From NCBI GenBank assembly GCA_002811675.1, contig PDIM01010315.1:1-28365 (forward strand): a stretch of 28,365 bases of DNA, given 5' to 3'. Below, piece by piece: positions 9,376 through 21,401 of this stretch; the first letter of the stretch is position 1; every line of letters begins with the position of its first letter. The notes under the pieces were generated by a model, which had not been told where the DNA came from, did no database searches, and saw only the letters and a list, made by a program, of their open reading frames with translations. Position numbers and translations under genes: made by a program. Source of the DNA: Ichthyosporea sp. XGB-2017a (lineage: Eukaryota > Opisthokonta > Ichthyosporea).

Positions 9376-12300
9376 ATGGCGGAAAAGTGCCTGAAAGCCA
9401 TTGATGTGCTTAATCGAGGTCCTGTGGAGGCTTCAAGCGGACTGACGTGCTCTCATCCGAATCCTCCTGTAAATAATAGAGAGTCTTGGAAGAAAGAGCG
9501 CTTGAATGCATGTAAAGTGATCGTAGACGTAATATCGAAGCCATCGTTTAGGGCAGGAGTGGAACTTCCTCGCATTTTGTCTGCTGCAGTGGCGTGCTTT
9601 TTGAGAAGCTACAATGATACGGACGCTGATGTGCGCATAGAAGTGGATGACAGCTTTAATCGCTTAATTAATAGCCTCATTGATGGCCAGCTTGGAAGGC
9701 TGCAGGTTGAGCTGTACAAAGAAATTAAAAAGCCTAATTCCCCTTCAAAGTCTCTGAAAGCAGCCCTGACGAAGTTTTCCGCTTTGTGCCATCTTATTAA
9801 GCCAGCCAAGTCTCGAGTGTTTGTTGCATCAATCATCCAGCCCCTATGTCGAGCTATAGTACGAGATAGTGATCTTCTACAGGAGGCCCTCACAACCATT
9901 TTGCCTAAGCTGTTTACGTCTTTTTGTTCTTTCTTTACTCTTCCAGAACTAAATGCCGTTCTAGCAAGTTTATTCGTTGGTCTCGTGTCTGAATCTTCCT
10001 TAAAGCGGCGGGTAGCTGCACTCGGCATCTCTTCGTTGTACAGTAAAATAAGGAAACCATCAAATTCCGCCCACCTTATAACAAGCTTACTCCTTTATTT
10101 AATGAATTTCAATGATGACAAATTTTCTGAATCACCTGATAGTTCTGAAAGTGCATCGGAAATGTATATAAAAATGGCCGGTCCGGAACTACAGCCATTG
10201 CTAGTGCTTATTGCTGATCGTGTTAAACGAGAAGACTGCAACAGGTCCTTTGATTCGCTTAACAGCCAAGATGAAAAAAAGGATATACTGGTTCTTACTA
10301 GCTCATATTGTTTGTTGGGATCGTTTCAATGCTTGCGAAATATTGTCCTTGCAGAAGGGGAACGGTTTTGCTTAACGTTATTTAAAGACATGCCAAAGCT
10401 TGTAGACTTGGTGTTTGAAGTGGGTCTAAAACACAGCAACCACAACGTCATGACCGCATCCCTGGAGATGCTGGTCCCTATTTGGAAACTGTTTTCAAAA
10501 GCTCATTTTCTAAACTGTGTTAACGAAAGAGAGATCAAAACACCGCCAGTTTTTCGAAAAGGAAAGCCATTAGGCGCTTTTGAAAACGATGGAATGAAAA
10601 AGATATTGGGCTGGGTGGAGGTACTCAGAGATCTTGTTCTTGACAAAGGGGGGAAACGAAACCGAATAAGTGTAAGGGCACTGTCTTTAAGTGCACTTTC
10701 AGAAATTATTAAACACTTTCCACAATTTTGTGTGAAGGTAGCAACCTCAGAGGACATTAGATACTGTGTGGTAAATCTGAAAGAAATGGTTGAAAAATGC
10801 TGGGAAGCAGATCCCCTGCTAAAATCCAATTGCTCCATTTTGTTTGGCAATTTGATTAATACGTTGCTAATCACACCAGAGTTCCTTAGGTTCGATTTTG
10901 GCCCTAATAATTCTATGTGCACAAGTGTCATGTCACAGCGAAGAAACTCGATTGGAACGCTCTCGGAAATGTTGAGCCCGTATGAAGCATTATTTATGGA
11001 TCAAAAGGGCGCATTTGATGTTGGTGAAATCGTGAATTTGATTTTTGTTCTTCTTAGCGCCTTAATTTCGGGATTGTCTGACGAAAACCCAACATGCAGG
11101 AAAGGGATAGCTGCAGCTTTGGGAAAGTGCTTAAACCCCATTATTCCTATTTTTGGCGAATGTTCTATTGTTCTCCTAGAAGAATATCTACGAATGTCTT
11201 CAGATTCGTACTGGCTAGTGAAGCTGGAAGTTCTCCACTATATAACTAAATTAAATTTCCTTAGCGTATTTTATATAGAGTCTCGCCTTGCCGGTTGTCC
11301 CTCTCTTGATTCTCTTAACTGTTGTGTTAGCATGACAAATGAGTTTGCTAGTACATTTACAGGGAGGTCAAGTAGCTCTTTTGCCGGAAGTTTGCAATCT
11401 CGGATCGAAAAGATAGTTTTAGAAGGTCTTGGTGACCATGATAACCGAATTCGAGATGCGAGTATACGAGGACTTTTGTCTTTGATCGGAAATGCGTTTA
11501 ATGGAAACGATTGGCCTAAGCAAAATTGTGTTGATCTCTTTGGTCATTTCTCTTTTTCAAAACTTTCGTTTCCGTCCTTTTCAACGTCTAGTGGAAGTGT
11601 GGGAACAAATTTTGGTCAGAGGTGTATAGAAAGCAACATTTCAAGATATGTTTATTTGCTCTTGGAGCGTCTTTCCAATACATGTACGGACAAATACTCA
11701 AGCTTTGGTTGCTACTCCGCTTTAAAAGCTATAGGTACAGCATACGGTAGGCCGTACATTTCTAAAGTGCTGGGCTCTAATGACTTTTCTCCAAAGCATG
11801 TGAGCAAATCCTTGTGGTACCTTGCCCAAGATGTTGTTCCTTTGGCAATCGATCATCTTGATGGCTCACATTTACCATTGAATTTATCTCTCCATGAAGA
11901 GATTCTGAAGGCCATAACGACATTTATAGGTGGGGCCGATGGGCAAAATAGTTCCAATCACTGGCTTAGGATTTATTCCCATGCAATGAAAATGACGAAC
12001 ATATGCTGCCATATAGTCAATGGTATAAACCCTTCTTCAAATACGAGAGATAGCTCCTCAAAAGAGAAACAGCTGGAAAAAAATTTGATGATATTGGCTG
12101 AAAATTCACAGTTGCCAAACTCCAAAAGTTTGGTTAGCTCTGATATTGGTGGACTGTGTATGGATGAGCTGGGTAATGACATTGGAGATTTCAGTCATCT
12201 CCCCCTTTACATGCGAATGTACGAGTTGCTTAAAGGCTCCTATATAAGTTCACAAGGAAAGCTCGACAACACAAGTGATCGTTTCATGAATTTCCTAAAA

Positions 12301-15300
12301 TCTGTTTTGGAGCTCCTATCTGTCATCGTTCAGAGTATAAATGATGAATGTGCACCCTTTGTAGAATCCACTTTAGGTTATCTGCGTATATTGGCGAGGG
12401 CTTGCCCTGAACCTGTTGTTGCAAGTGTTCATGAATTGTTAATTTCTCTTTTTGGAAACGGGTCCATGAAGCATTACCCTTTGCCGTACCTAGCAAATCC
12501 CTTAGAGCCAAGGCTCTGTGAGGAGTTCAGCATCCATCTTCACCCTGTTGGTAGGAAAGACCCAAGGTTATTTTACTATAGGTTCTTTACATTGCCTTAT
12601 GAGAATTTTTTTGCATATGTCGACGCAATTAGTGATCTGAATGCTTTTAAAAACACAGAATTGAAGCGAAGATTGACTGCTCCTGTTGGAACGGGGCTCA
12701 AAGCTTCTCGGAAGCTAAGTAATCGAAAGCGTGCAAAGTCCTTTGACTCGCTTCCTTCAAAACAAAAGGGAAATTTATGGCTTCATAAAATGTCGGACAA
12801 CATTGATAAGCCCAGCCTTCAATCCCTTATAAGGCTGTTTGAGCCTTTGGTAATCCGATTTATGAATACTTATTGCAATACAAGCATAGTGGGCCTTCAG
12901 TCATCTGTTCTATTTCTTCTATGTGAATTAATAACTGTTCGGATAAATTATTCTCTGTTAGATAATGACAACATGTTTGTGGCATTTGCTCTTAAGCAAG
13001 TTGAAAATATAGCCAATGGCCACATTGTTAACTCGGAACAGCTCCTTCCGTATATATTTGAATTTTTTGTGTTCTTGTCGAAGGATCAACCGTCTTTACG
13101 CTCCATTTTGGGTGTAAAGAACTTACTGGAGTTAGCAGAAAGTTGCCTTCAAAGTGACTTTTGTAAAGTTCAGGAGGTTCTCCCCTGTCTCCGTCCACTA
13201 GTTAAGCTTCTCTTTTCTCGGGGAGATAGGCGGGATGCAACGCTATCGGCTTATATCGAACAATGCAAATCGTACCGCGATGTTCTCTTACGCTTATTGC
13301 TTGCCCACATTGTTGATTTTAAAGCTGTTAATATGCTATGCTATATTTTGAGAGAGTCTTGTTCCGATTTAAGTCTGTGGAAGACCCTCTCTGTTCACAT
13401 AATCAACCAGCTCCTTGCTATTGCGTCGGAGCGAAAACTAAAAATTAAAACCGAGAATGAACTTAAGTCGCTTTTTGACTTGTTCGATTGCTTCAATACT
13501 GTTAGTGTTTTGCCTTTTTACAGAATATGGCAGTGCTCAGTGTCTATGTCTGTCGTCGTTCGGGAAAGTGGCACAAGGGAATATTCAAATGAATTTACGA
13601 GAAATATACCATTCTTGCTTGCAGCTTTAAAGACGGCATGTCGACTTTCTGAAGAATTTATCCTAGAAGACATCGACTCTCTCAATTTTCTTGAAATGGA
13701 CGAAGTGATGAGCTCGGGGACTTTCAAAGAGGACGAATTGCTGTCATTTGTTATGCACTGGATCAGAGAACTTTCCTTTGCGGTTAGCGCGTGCACTTCA
13801 GCTTCCGAACTACTTGTGAAAGAGCTTTTCCAAATAATTTTATTCTTGAAGTTTCTTATTAAGAGATCTAAAGAGCAAGGTATTGGTAGGCTATATTCTG
13901 CAGCACAGCGACTAAATGGTGAAGTTATTGGTTCCATATCAGAGAAATTTATTCATATGTCCTTGAGATGTCCTTCCTTGCTGATCTGCTGGTGCGAATT
14001 TTTAGTTATCTTAGAGTATGAGGACAGATTGATTTGGGGGAAGCTGTGCAAATTTTCGAACTCTTCCAAGTGTATTGTTAGTGACTTCTTATGCAAGGCG
14101 ACATTCTTGCTGAACTGTGAACTGACGTATAGCATGCTTACTCGCAAGGAAGCATCTGTGCTGTTTAGTAAATCACCTCTAGCGGAAGATCCCTTGTGGC
14201 CCGTTAAGTTGGTGTATGCTGTTGAAGAGGAAGTCGTATTTAAGCTTATGTGCGTACTGAAAGATGATGAGGCTGTTTGTGACTTAGTTACTAGCGCTGT
14301 CGTGAACATAGAGTTTTCGTTAATTAGACCAGTGGATCCTATGCTTATAATTATAGTTGTGAAAGTATTGACACTCTTGCCACCAAATCTACCTTGTATT
14401 AGGTTTGTAGTGGATAGGCTTCTGTTGGCAAGGACGTACGTGGGATCTCGAAAACTTATCGAAAACTTTGTCATTCAAACAATTAATATAATAGAGAAGG
14501 GTAAAAATCTGAGCGATAGGGAAGGGATGATAAGAGTTTTGGTGGAAAGTTTAGCACCGAAAGGTGACAAATGTGTGGAATGGCGCTTTTATCCTAAATT
14601 GAGTAAACGAATGAAGTTGTTAACAGGCAGAAAGCTCGCTAGCCATTCGAGAACTCCTTCGCATACTATGGGTGCATTGTTGTCCTTTTCAAAGGGAGTG
14701 TCGGAAGATTTTTTTATTAGCCATTTGGAAAATTTGTGCATGTATCCAGCGAAAACGTCTACACACCAGATTTCTGAAATGCTTTTGGGATTACACCAGA
14801 TGTGTACTGAGACAGCAAATTCTGAACGAATCAAGGAAAGTGAGCAGGATGAGACCAGTGAAAAGGGTCTGTGGTATATTATATCTAATCCAAACCTCGA
14901 CCTAAAGATATTAAAGCCCTGTATGCTTCAATCATGCTCATTTGCCCTATTGGTCAGTAACAAAATGACTGAGTCACAGGACTCGACTTATTTGTCCAGG
15001 GCTTTGTTTAACTTGGTTACCGATGTGCTTCTGACAAGAATCCCAGATTTGATGTATCAGTTTGAAACTTTGAAAGATAAAGCAGATAATAACGAACGGC
15101 TTTGGCATGACTCCTTTCACATTTGCGAGGCCTTATCAGTACTAGTGAGCAAGTTGATGTCTGTACCTTTCGATATTGCGAGACTGAGAACAAGTGAAAA
15201 TGTTGAAAATATGCACATGCTCCTTTTACGCACTACTCAGTTATGTTTGGATAGGTATGATCGTGGAGTAGGAAGCTTTTCGGAGTTAAGTGAGATAATG

Positions 15301-17963
15301 ATGTTTAACTTTTCAGTTTTAAGTCACGAGGGGACATATTTCTTTAATGAAGCTGGTGTAGATGGAGTGCCTAAAGTTGATATCCCCCAGGGAAGGGAAA
15401 GATTCATTGACAAGTACTCTAATCTGTGCTATCGAACATTTCAAACATGCCTAAGATTTCCTATGTTCGACTCGTGTATCAGCGGTAACCAGCTGGAGGC
15501 GGAAAATAGTCGGGAATCAGAACTCAAGTTAACACTTCTTGTTTACTATCTGTGGTCTTATCTTGCTGAAGATTCACACTGGGCTTGCTTATCCCATTTC
15601 AAGAAAATTGTGAAGCCCGATTTTTTTGTAGGCCCTTTGCGAAACTGGATAATTTCTCTAGCGAGACTTTGCTTGCCAAAAATTCACAGCAACTTTCTTG
15701 TTTTTTCGCAGCAAAGAATTTCTAAGTGGTCTATATTTACATCCCAGAAACAGCTGATGGGGATACCTTCAAATAGTTCGCGAACCATTTTGGAAACCGA
15801 GTTTGTAGAAGATTTTCAGGTCTTTCGGAACTTTATGGAAAGATTTTTGGTTTTGGGATGGCCAACCAAAGTGCAATTTGATGAAACCTGGGCCTCATTA
15901 CTGAGTGTAGTAGGCTCATATCTCCCCCAAAGTGACGGTGATAACATGAATCAAGAGTATAATATTGTAGGCGGAAGACTTGCTATTCGTGGTCTAACTA
16001 CATTGCTACTGCAGACGAAACTTTTTCCATATCCTGGTAATCCTTCCAATGAATTCGTTTTCATACCTCGGCATAGTACGTCCCCTATGCTGAAAACTGA
16101 AATGGGCAAAAAGCTCATGCGAATGAGGTATGTCCTTGCGCAATCTCTATTCGCTGCTTCCAAAGTTGATTTTACATTTTACCCATGGCGAACAAGTCAC
16201 ATTGAATTCAAAATGAGCCCCGATTACAGCATGAGGGACCCATTAAGATCTTATGATTTTAATATTGAAAGGGGCTTGGGGGACATTAACACGGAATTTG
16301 GCCAACTGTGCATATCGTTTCTGAGACATCGTTGTTGCCTGGAACAGAGTTCTCGTGATTCTAGCGTATCATCCTATTTACCGATGGTTCTAGAGTTGTT
16401 TAGCCACCGAGTTTTGTCAAACGTCAAGTGCTCATCACTTTTGATGAAAGAATGTGTTCGGGCAATTTATTTGCTTTCTGATGTTTTTGAAGACAAAACA
16501 TCGTACAAGTGGATGCTAATTAATTTTGTGGAATTGCACAAAAGTAGACCTATAGAAGATGTTCTGGCAGGGCACTTTTTGATTAAGGGTATATGCAAAG
16601 CTTTTGCTGTTCTTTCTGAGGAGCCTCTTGAATTCGTAGATCTCTCGTACTATGCTCTGTACATTGGTAAAATGCTAGAATCGTCCTTACATAGTGACGT
16701 GACTTTGCAAATAGCTGTCCTTCAATCGATAATAATTCTAATTGAAGAAGAAATTGATAGCATTGTAGAGGTAATGCTTGGTCAGCTGTTGCCCTACCTT
16801 CTTGATAATGTTTCGTCGTTGAAAATATTGGCCTTGGAAACAAACTCATTTGCTCTACTAGCTTTACTTTTGTCAAGGTATTTTGAGAGTATTGATTCTC
16901 CGGTAATTGATCAGTCTATGTCTGCTATGATTTTAAAAGTTTGTGATCATCAAACATCCGACCAGACCTTCCATGTGGTTTTAAGGGGGCTAGAGTATTT
17001 GGTCCTATCTCCAAATATTTCTTTTGATGTAAAATCCGCAATATCCAGAGTCACGTCAGAGAAGGTTCCCATAACTAATTGCGCCAGAGCCCTGTCGGTT
17101 ATTGCACTTACAGTAACATCCATGTTTGGACTTCGAAAAGGCTCATCGTCAGCAACTATCTCGAAAGAATCCTCTCGAGAGAACTTAGGTGCGACTGATT
17201 TTACTGATGATAGTAACGTTCCCATGGTTTTGATGGAGAGAGTATCTGTTCTCTTTGATAGATTACGGAAAGGATACGAAGCTGAAGCTAATGTCTTGGC
17301 AAAGGTGCTTCCAACTCTTTTGCTACATTTTTTTTCGACTCAACACATCATGACTACGGTTATGGGAGAATTTTTGAGCACTAGCCATGCACATAGACAC
17401 CACCTTGCATCCATTGTGTATGAAATATTCGGCTTTATGCAAGTCCAAGGTCAGCAAAGTATACTCAACAACTGGGCCCTTCTGTGCATTGACAGTTTTG
17501 TGCAGGTATCTCCGCTATCACACGCAAGATGGTCATTGACTTGTATATTTATTTGTTGTTCAAAGAACAAAGCTCTAAGAGCAATGTAAGCCGTGCTGTT
17601 TCTTTTGAACTTGTGTATTCTATTGCAACAGTGAGATGTCTAATATATAACTTCGTGTTTGTGTTTTTATATTATTGCGCTTAGGTACCCTTATATACTG
17701 CGAAGAATGGATAAAACAACGCCAATTGACAATGAAATCTTTGTTATGTCGGGGGTTGATTTTTTTAAAACACAGGTAAAGAAAATATTTGTCATTCTAC
17801 AAAGCAATTTCTTTTTCTAACTCTGCTCTTGCTTCCTTCTTTTTAGCAACTGAGTGACGAAGAAAAAAGTTCTTTTGTTAACACTTTTGAATCTGCCGTG
17901 TCGAAAAACGAGGGAGTGAAAAAAAGGTGCTACGAACTTTTGCTTGATTCTTGTCAAAAATAG
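9376..17963 (+). CDS. HTT: Huntingtin (full length, four exons counting the leader)
   Basis: Coding exons 9376-17585, 17685-17775 and 17847-17963; 2805 aa (human about 3140). HTT is a HEAT-repeat solenoid scaffold that in animals links cargo to dynein/kinesin and acts in autophagy. The N-terminus MAEKCLKAIDVLNRG aligns with the human N17 helix (MATLEKLMKAFESLKSF), but PVEASSGLTCSHPNPPVNNR stands where polyQ and polyP would be. Next come the best-matching HEAT repeats: WKKERLNACKVI, DTDADVRIEVDDSFNRLI, LGRLQVELYKEIKK, HSNHNVMTASLEML. The extreme C-terminus also matches: ARWSLTCIFICC, RAMYPYILRRMDK and VDFFKTQ against human ATWSLSCFFVSA, ILPHVISRMGK and TDFYRHQ. The middle is divergent but keeps a helical-repeat pattern and holds a 12.0-12.2 kb hydrophilic stretch that is probably a loop. 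Both 3' introns have GTAAG/GTAAA donors and phases that fit. The start was chosen because codons upstream of 9376 lack an in-frame ATG. Confidence 0.93.
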
Positions 17964-18272
17964 CAATTAAGCAATAAAGTACATGCGTGTGATGGATCAT
18001 TTCTTCTATTGCTGCATCAGTACATGGACTTGAGTGAAAAGCCTACGAATAAAGTAAGCCTCTTCCATCATGCAAAATGTTTTCACGTCTGTTTTTTCAC
18101 ATTTGCTTCATTTTATTGTTGGGTTTGGGTATGGTCTAATATTCTTCCGAGACAGTCGAAAAGAATGTGGATAGCATTTGCCAAAGCTTTGGCCAAGAGG
18201 ACAGGAGCAAGATGAGTGGAACTGCCACTATAGACGAATGAGAAAAGTATTTTAGATTACCAAGAAAAGCGT
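17964..18272. other. Convergent region between HTT and the transporter
   Basis: 309 bp. AATAAA at about 17971-17976 is a probable HTT polyadenylation signal 8-13 bp after the stop codon. The remainder holds the candidate two-exon mini-ORF listed separately and otherwise nothing I can support. Confidence 0.55.
18024..18215 (+). CDS. Candidate two-exon 29-aa microprotein (uncertain)
   Basis: ATG at 18024 opens MDLSEKPTNK, ending at a GTAAGC donor (exon 18024-18053). A branch-point-like TCTAAT at about 18135 and an ACAG acceptor lead to exon 18156-18215, coding SKRMWIAFAKALAKRTGAR and a stop. The phase fits and the second part is a basic amphipathic helix. It could instead be part of an alternative HTT 3'UTR. 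I recognise no family, and 29 codons is too short for firm support. Confidence 0.2.
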   Translation: MDLSEKPTNKVSLFHHAKCFHVCFFTFASFYCWVWVWSNILPRQSKRMWIAFAKALAKRTGAR

Positions 18273-19649
18273 TTAGAAGAGACTGTATGTATCAGATTTG
18301 TCTATGATATTCTTGACGGCGTAAATGGAGCCATAAATACCAGAGCACAGAGCAAAGACGAAAATAACAGCCAAGCACGCGAACTCGAGTACATCCTTGG
18401 TCTTTTGAGCACTGCTTTCAGCATTCATTACCTTTTTCTTAAAGAAAAGAGTGAAGTAAAAGCCAATAGGAAGCAAGAAGGAGCTTCCGGTGATAGTAGT
18501 ACCTCCAATGAGGCCAAGAAGATCCCCAAAAAATGGAATGAGAACTGAAATGAACCAAGTGAAGGCAAACATAACCGTTCTTAAACTAAATCTCCAAATA
18601 ACTGGCTTCTTTTTAGACTCCACCTTCAAAGAGTTCTCAACGCTGCGAAATACAGGCAACATTAATACAATGTAGGAGCCCATAACGGAAATCCACAGAA
18701 ACACTTGCATTGTAGTAACTGCCCAGTTAGGGTCAAAGGCATTTGCAATGTTACCATCGGTTGCTTCTGACAAAAGATTCTCTTCTCCAAGAACAAAATA
18801 ACCGATAAGTGCAATAGGAGCATAAAACACAATCAAAAGAGAAAAAGCACCAGTATTAGCTTTTTTGAAATTCTTCTCGGGGTTTTTCATCACACGATGC
18901 AGCTCTGGAAAGACAGCAGCCCCTCCAAATGAAAAAACAATTGTGTTAAAAGAGTTGGCAATCTCCTCCATATCACTCTTAAAGGCAGTGTGATTAACAT
19001 CGCTGGTCTTTCCTTCTCCCAAGTCAACGAACAACAACACAATGACAATCAAAACTGTAACAGCAGAACCCACAATTCCGACGGCAGAAACATAGGCAAC
19101 GGTATTGAAGTCCTTAAGGTATATGAATGGGACGAGGAGAGCACAATTGATTAAAGACCAGCAGACCTGCGACATTATGCCTTCGCCAATAACCGATTCT
19201 ATCATTTGGGAAGCAAGGATCATGTAGAGGATAGCAGCCCCCATGCACGTTCCGTAAACGCAAAAGTTAGCAAGATACCTTCCAGCTCGCCCCCAGCAGT
19301 GGTAGCCCAACTCTGAGTAGCTGGTGATAGGACCAGACTCTTTTCCATGGTCAAGCATATATCCAAGGCGAAAACCAGCGTGTCCCGCGAAGTAAGCACC
19401 AACGAACAAAAAGATAGTAGCAACAACCCAGCCACATGCGGCTGTAGCTGTAGGGAGAGACAAGATACCAACTCCCACCATGGTGCAAAGCATGGAAGTG
19501 ATGGTCTTAGTTACACCACTTTGACGTTCTTCAACAAATTCGGCGGGGTATCCTGCCTCAACCAAGTCTGGGTTAGCGAGGACAGACTGGGCTTGTTTTT
19601 CTTTGGCCACATTCATGTTATGAATCTGTTCACTCTCTTGAAACTTCAT
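18273..19649 (-). CDS. Amino-acid transporter, AAAP/SLC36-SLC32 (AVT-like) family
   Basis: Intronless gene of 458 aa with an ATG start at 19649 (MKFQESEQIHNMN). A hydrophilic N-terminus of about 45 residues precedes the signature first helix TKTITSMLCTMVGVGILSLP (residues 47-66), followed by roughly ten more hydrophobic segments, as expected for the family's 11-helix fold. Further family traits are the short FGGAAVFPELHRVMKNPEKN segment near the middle and a C-terminal membrane pair. Relatives move neutral amino acids across vacuolar/lysosomal or plasma membranes with protons; substrate and membrane cannot be read here. A TATA-like ATATAAATA lies about 125-135 bp upstream. It is convergent with HTT. 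Confidence 0.9.
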   Translation of the reverse strand: MKFQESEQIHNMNVAKEKQAQSVLANPDLVEAGYPAEFVEERQSGVTKTITSMLCTMVGVGILSLPTATAACGWVVATIFLFVGAYFAGHAGFRLGYMLDHGKESGPITSYSELGYHCWGRAGRYLANFCVYGTCMGAAILYMILASQMIESVIGEGIMSQVCWSLINCALLVPFIYLKDFNTVAYVSAVGIVGSAVTVLIVIVLLFVDLGEGKTSDVNHTAFKSDMEEIANSFNTIVFSFGGAAVFPELHRVMKNPEKNFKKANTGAFSLLIVFYAPIALIGYFVLGEENLLSEATDGNIANAFDPNWAVTTMQVFLWISVMGSYIVLMLPVFRSVENSLKVESKKKPVIWRFSLRTVMFAFTWFISVLIPFFGDLLGLIGGTTITGSSFLLPIGFYFTLFFKKKVMNAESSAQKTKDVLEFACLAVIFVFALCSGIYGSIYAVKNIIDKSDTYSLF

Positions 19650-21401
19650 TTTGAATTAAAAGGATTGGTAGATTTGTTTAGATGTTTAAAATGAATCTTA
19701 ACATAAAATGAAAAACTGAAGCTGAAAATGCTTTGTTGACTTTTTCTCTTCTATTACTGCTAGAAGGGAGAGGTATTTATATGTTTTCCAGTGCAAGCAA
19801 ACCAATTATATCCTCAATATGAATGTCGAACGTGATGTCGGAATATTGTATGGAATTATATTAGTAAAGCATAGGACGTCGTCGTTGATCAATTTGGCTT
19901 TGGGTTTGTTCGAGGGGTTTGTTACTCATATATATTTGCAGAGGAAATTAGGAACGAGAGACAATTACACCCAGTGCATGCAGAATAACAAAGATGGCAA
20001 TTTCAAACAATTTCTCATCACAAATAGTGAAATTGGTGCCTAAATGTAATAGTTGTTATCTTGTTTTCCCTCCACTGCTCCATCACAGAAAGTTGTTATT
20101 TCACATTTTGTGTGCTTCACTAATTATAAAAGTGAAGCCATATATATCCCAGCTGTGTCTCCACTCTAATTATTATATGAATATGTGGTCCAACGAGGGA
20201 ATAGCTGCATAACACAAGAGCACTAGCCCCCAGAGTGGCCCTGATAAAACAATCGGTGTTTTCCTCATTCATCTATAATAACCATGCTCTGTAATTCTCC
20301 CTTTAAGGAAGTTACTATTTCCTTTTTGGGGACAATGATTGCCCTATTTGAGATATGGGCATCGTTAAAATTTAAAGTGTGGCTGTAGCATTGTATTTAT
20401 TTCACATTGTAAACCCTAGTAGAGGGAACGATAATGAGAAATTGATCAGTTTTTCGCAAGGAAATACAAATTGGCATCAATAATCAATACATTGCGAAAT
20501 GCGTAGAAAGAAACAAAGACCTATTTGACGCAATAGACGTACGTTTGGAGAGAAAAATGCCTTACAAAGAGTAAAAAGGTTGTTTGTTGCTGATTGGCTC
20601 GGGAACCAGCCACCAAAATAATTACGACCTTTTCTTAAACGGTTAACAAAGGGTTCCTTAAAGGGAGCAGAGGGGTGTTTAAACGAGCTGTGATTGGCTA
20701 CACTTGTATTGCAGATACATTTGAGTCTCTTCAGTTGGTGGGAGAGTTTCATCGACATCAAGTATTTCTGACATCAATTTGTGGCTTTCTGATGATAAAA
20801 ATATTTTAATTATGTGTAGTATTACATTATACAAGGAGCTCCAAACTCACAAGCATAGCTTATGGATTGCAGCTTGCATTGGATCACTCATGGTCAGCTG
20901 TTTGTTATTGTATAGTGATGAAACGATTGGTAATGTGGTAACCAAGTGTTGAATTAGCTATTAAGATCCTAATTACATAGTAATCGCTGCCCCAGCGTCC
21001 ATGTTTCAGCCACTGCTAGCTGCATTTAATACAAGATGGGCGGCGGGGAAACATGCAGATATACTCCGATCGTAAAGCCAATCAATGCATTATCAATTTA
21101 TAATCTCATTGAGCTTTTCACTGCTACTTCGTGCTTGAAGTGAAATGCATTCAAGGATTACTATATAATAAACTTCCTTGAAATGCATTTAGCAAACACA
21201 TGTTCTGCTATTAACCATTGCCTTATTACCAGCTACTTACAACACCCCTGCAAACGTCTTCTAGTTATATCAGACATGATTTAAGCGGTAAGAGCAAAAC
21301 CAAAAGAAGAAATGTTTATGCCTAATATTAATTTAATTGGCATCGAAAATGAGTGAGTCATAATTAAGTGATATATGTCTTCTCTGGCTTTACATATAGT
21401 T
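19650..21401. other. Long gene-poor intergenic region upstream of the transporter
   Basis: 1.75 kb of A/T-rich DNA with no ORF that looks coding. Next to the transporter is a TATA-like box at 19774-19782. Farther out are a telobox-like AAACCCTAG at 20411-20419, two inverted CCAAT boxes (CTGATTGG at 20590-20597, GTGATTGG at 20690-20697) and CCAATCA at 21078-21084. A 14-bp inverted repeat joins 20297-20310 and 20654-20667. Near 21140-21190 an imperfect hairpin has AAATGCATTCAAGG / CCTTGAAATGCATTT arms. The paired CCAAT boxes hint at an unannotated promoter, perhaps for a non-coding transcript, but I cannot define one. Confidence 0.5.
19774..19782 (-). promoter_or_regulatory. TATA-like box of the amino-acid transporter
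   Basis: The plus strand reads TATTTATAT, i.e. ATATAAATA on the gene's strand, about 125-133 bp before the ATG at 19649. It is the clearest TATA-type element beside a single well-defined start in the window; the housekeeping genes here instead have T-tracts and GC dyads. Function is inferred. Confidence 0.45.

Noticed and set aside
21138-21190. Imperfect hairpin with AAATGCATTCAAGG-like arms as a MITE
   Set aside because: Arms are short with a bulge, and no target-site duplication or second copy is visible.
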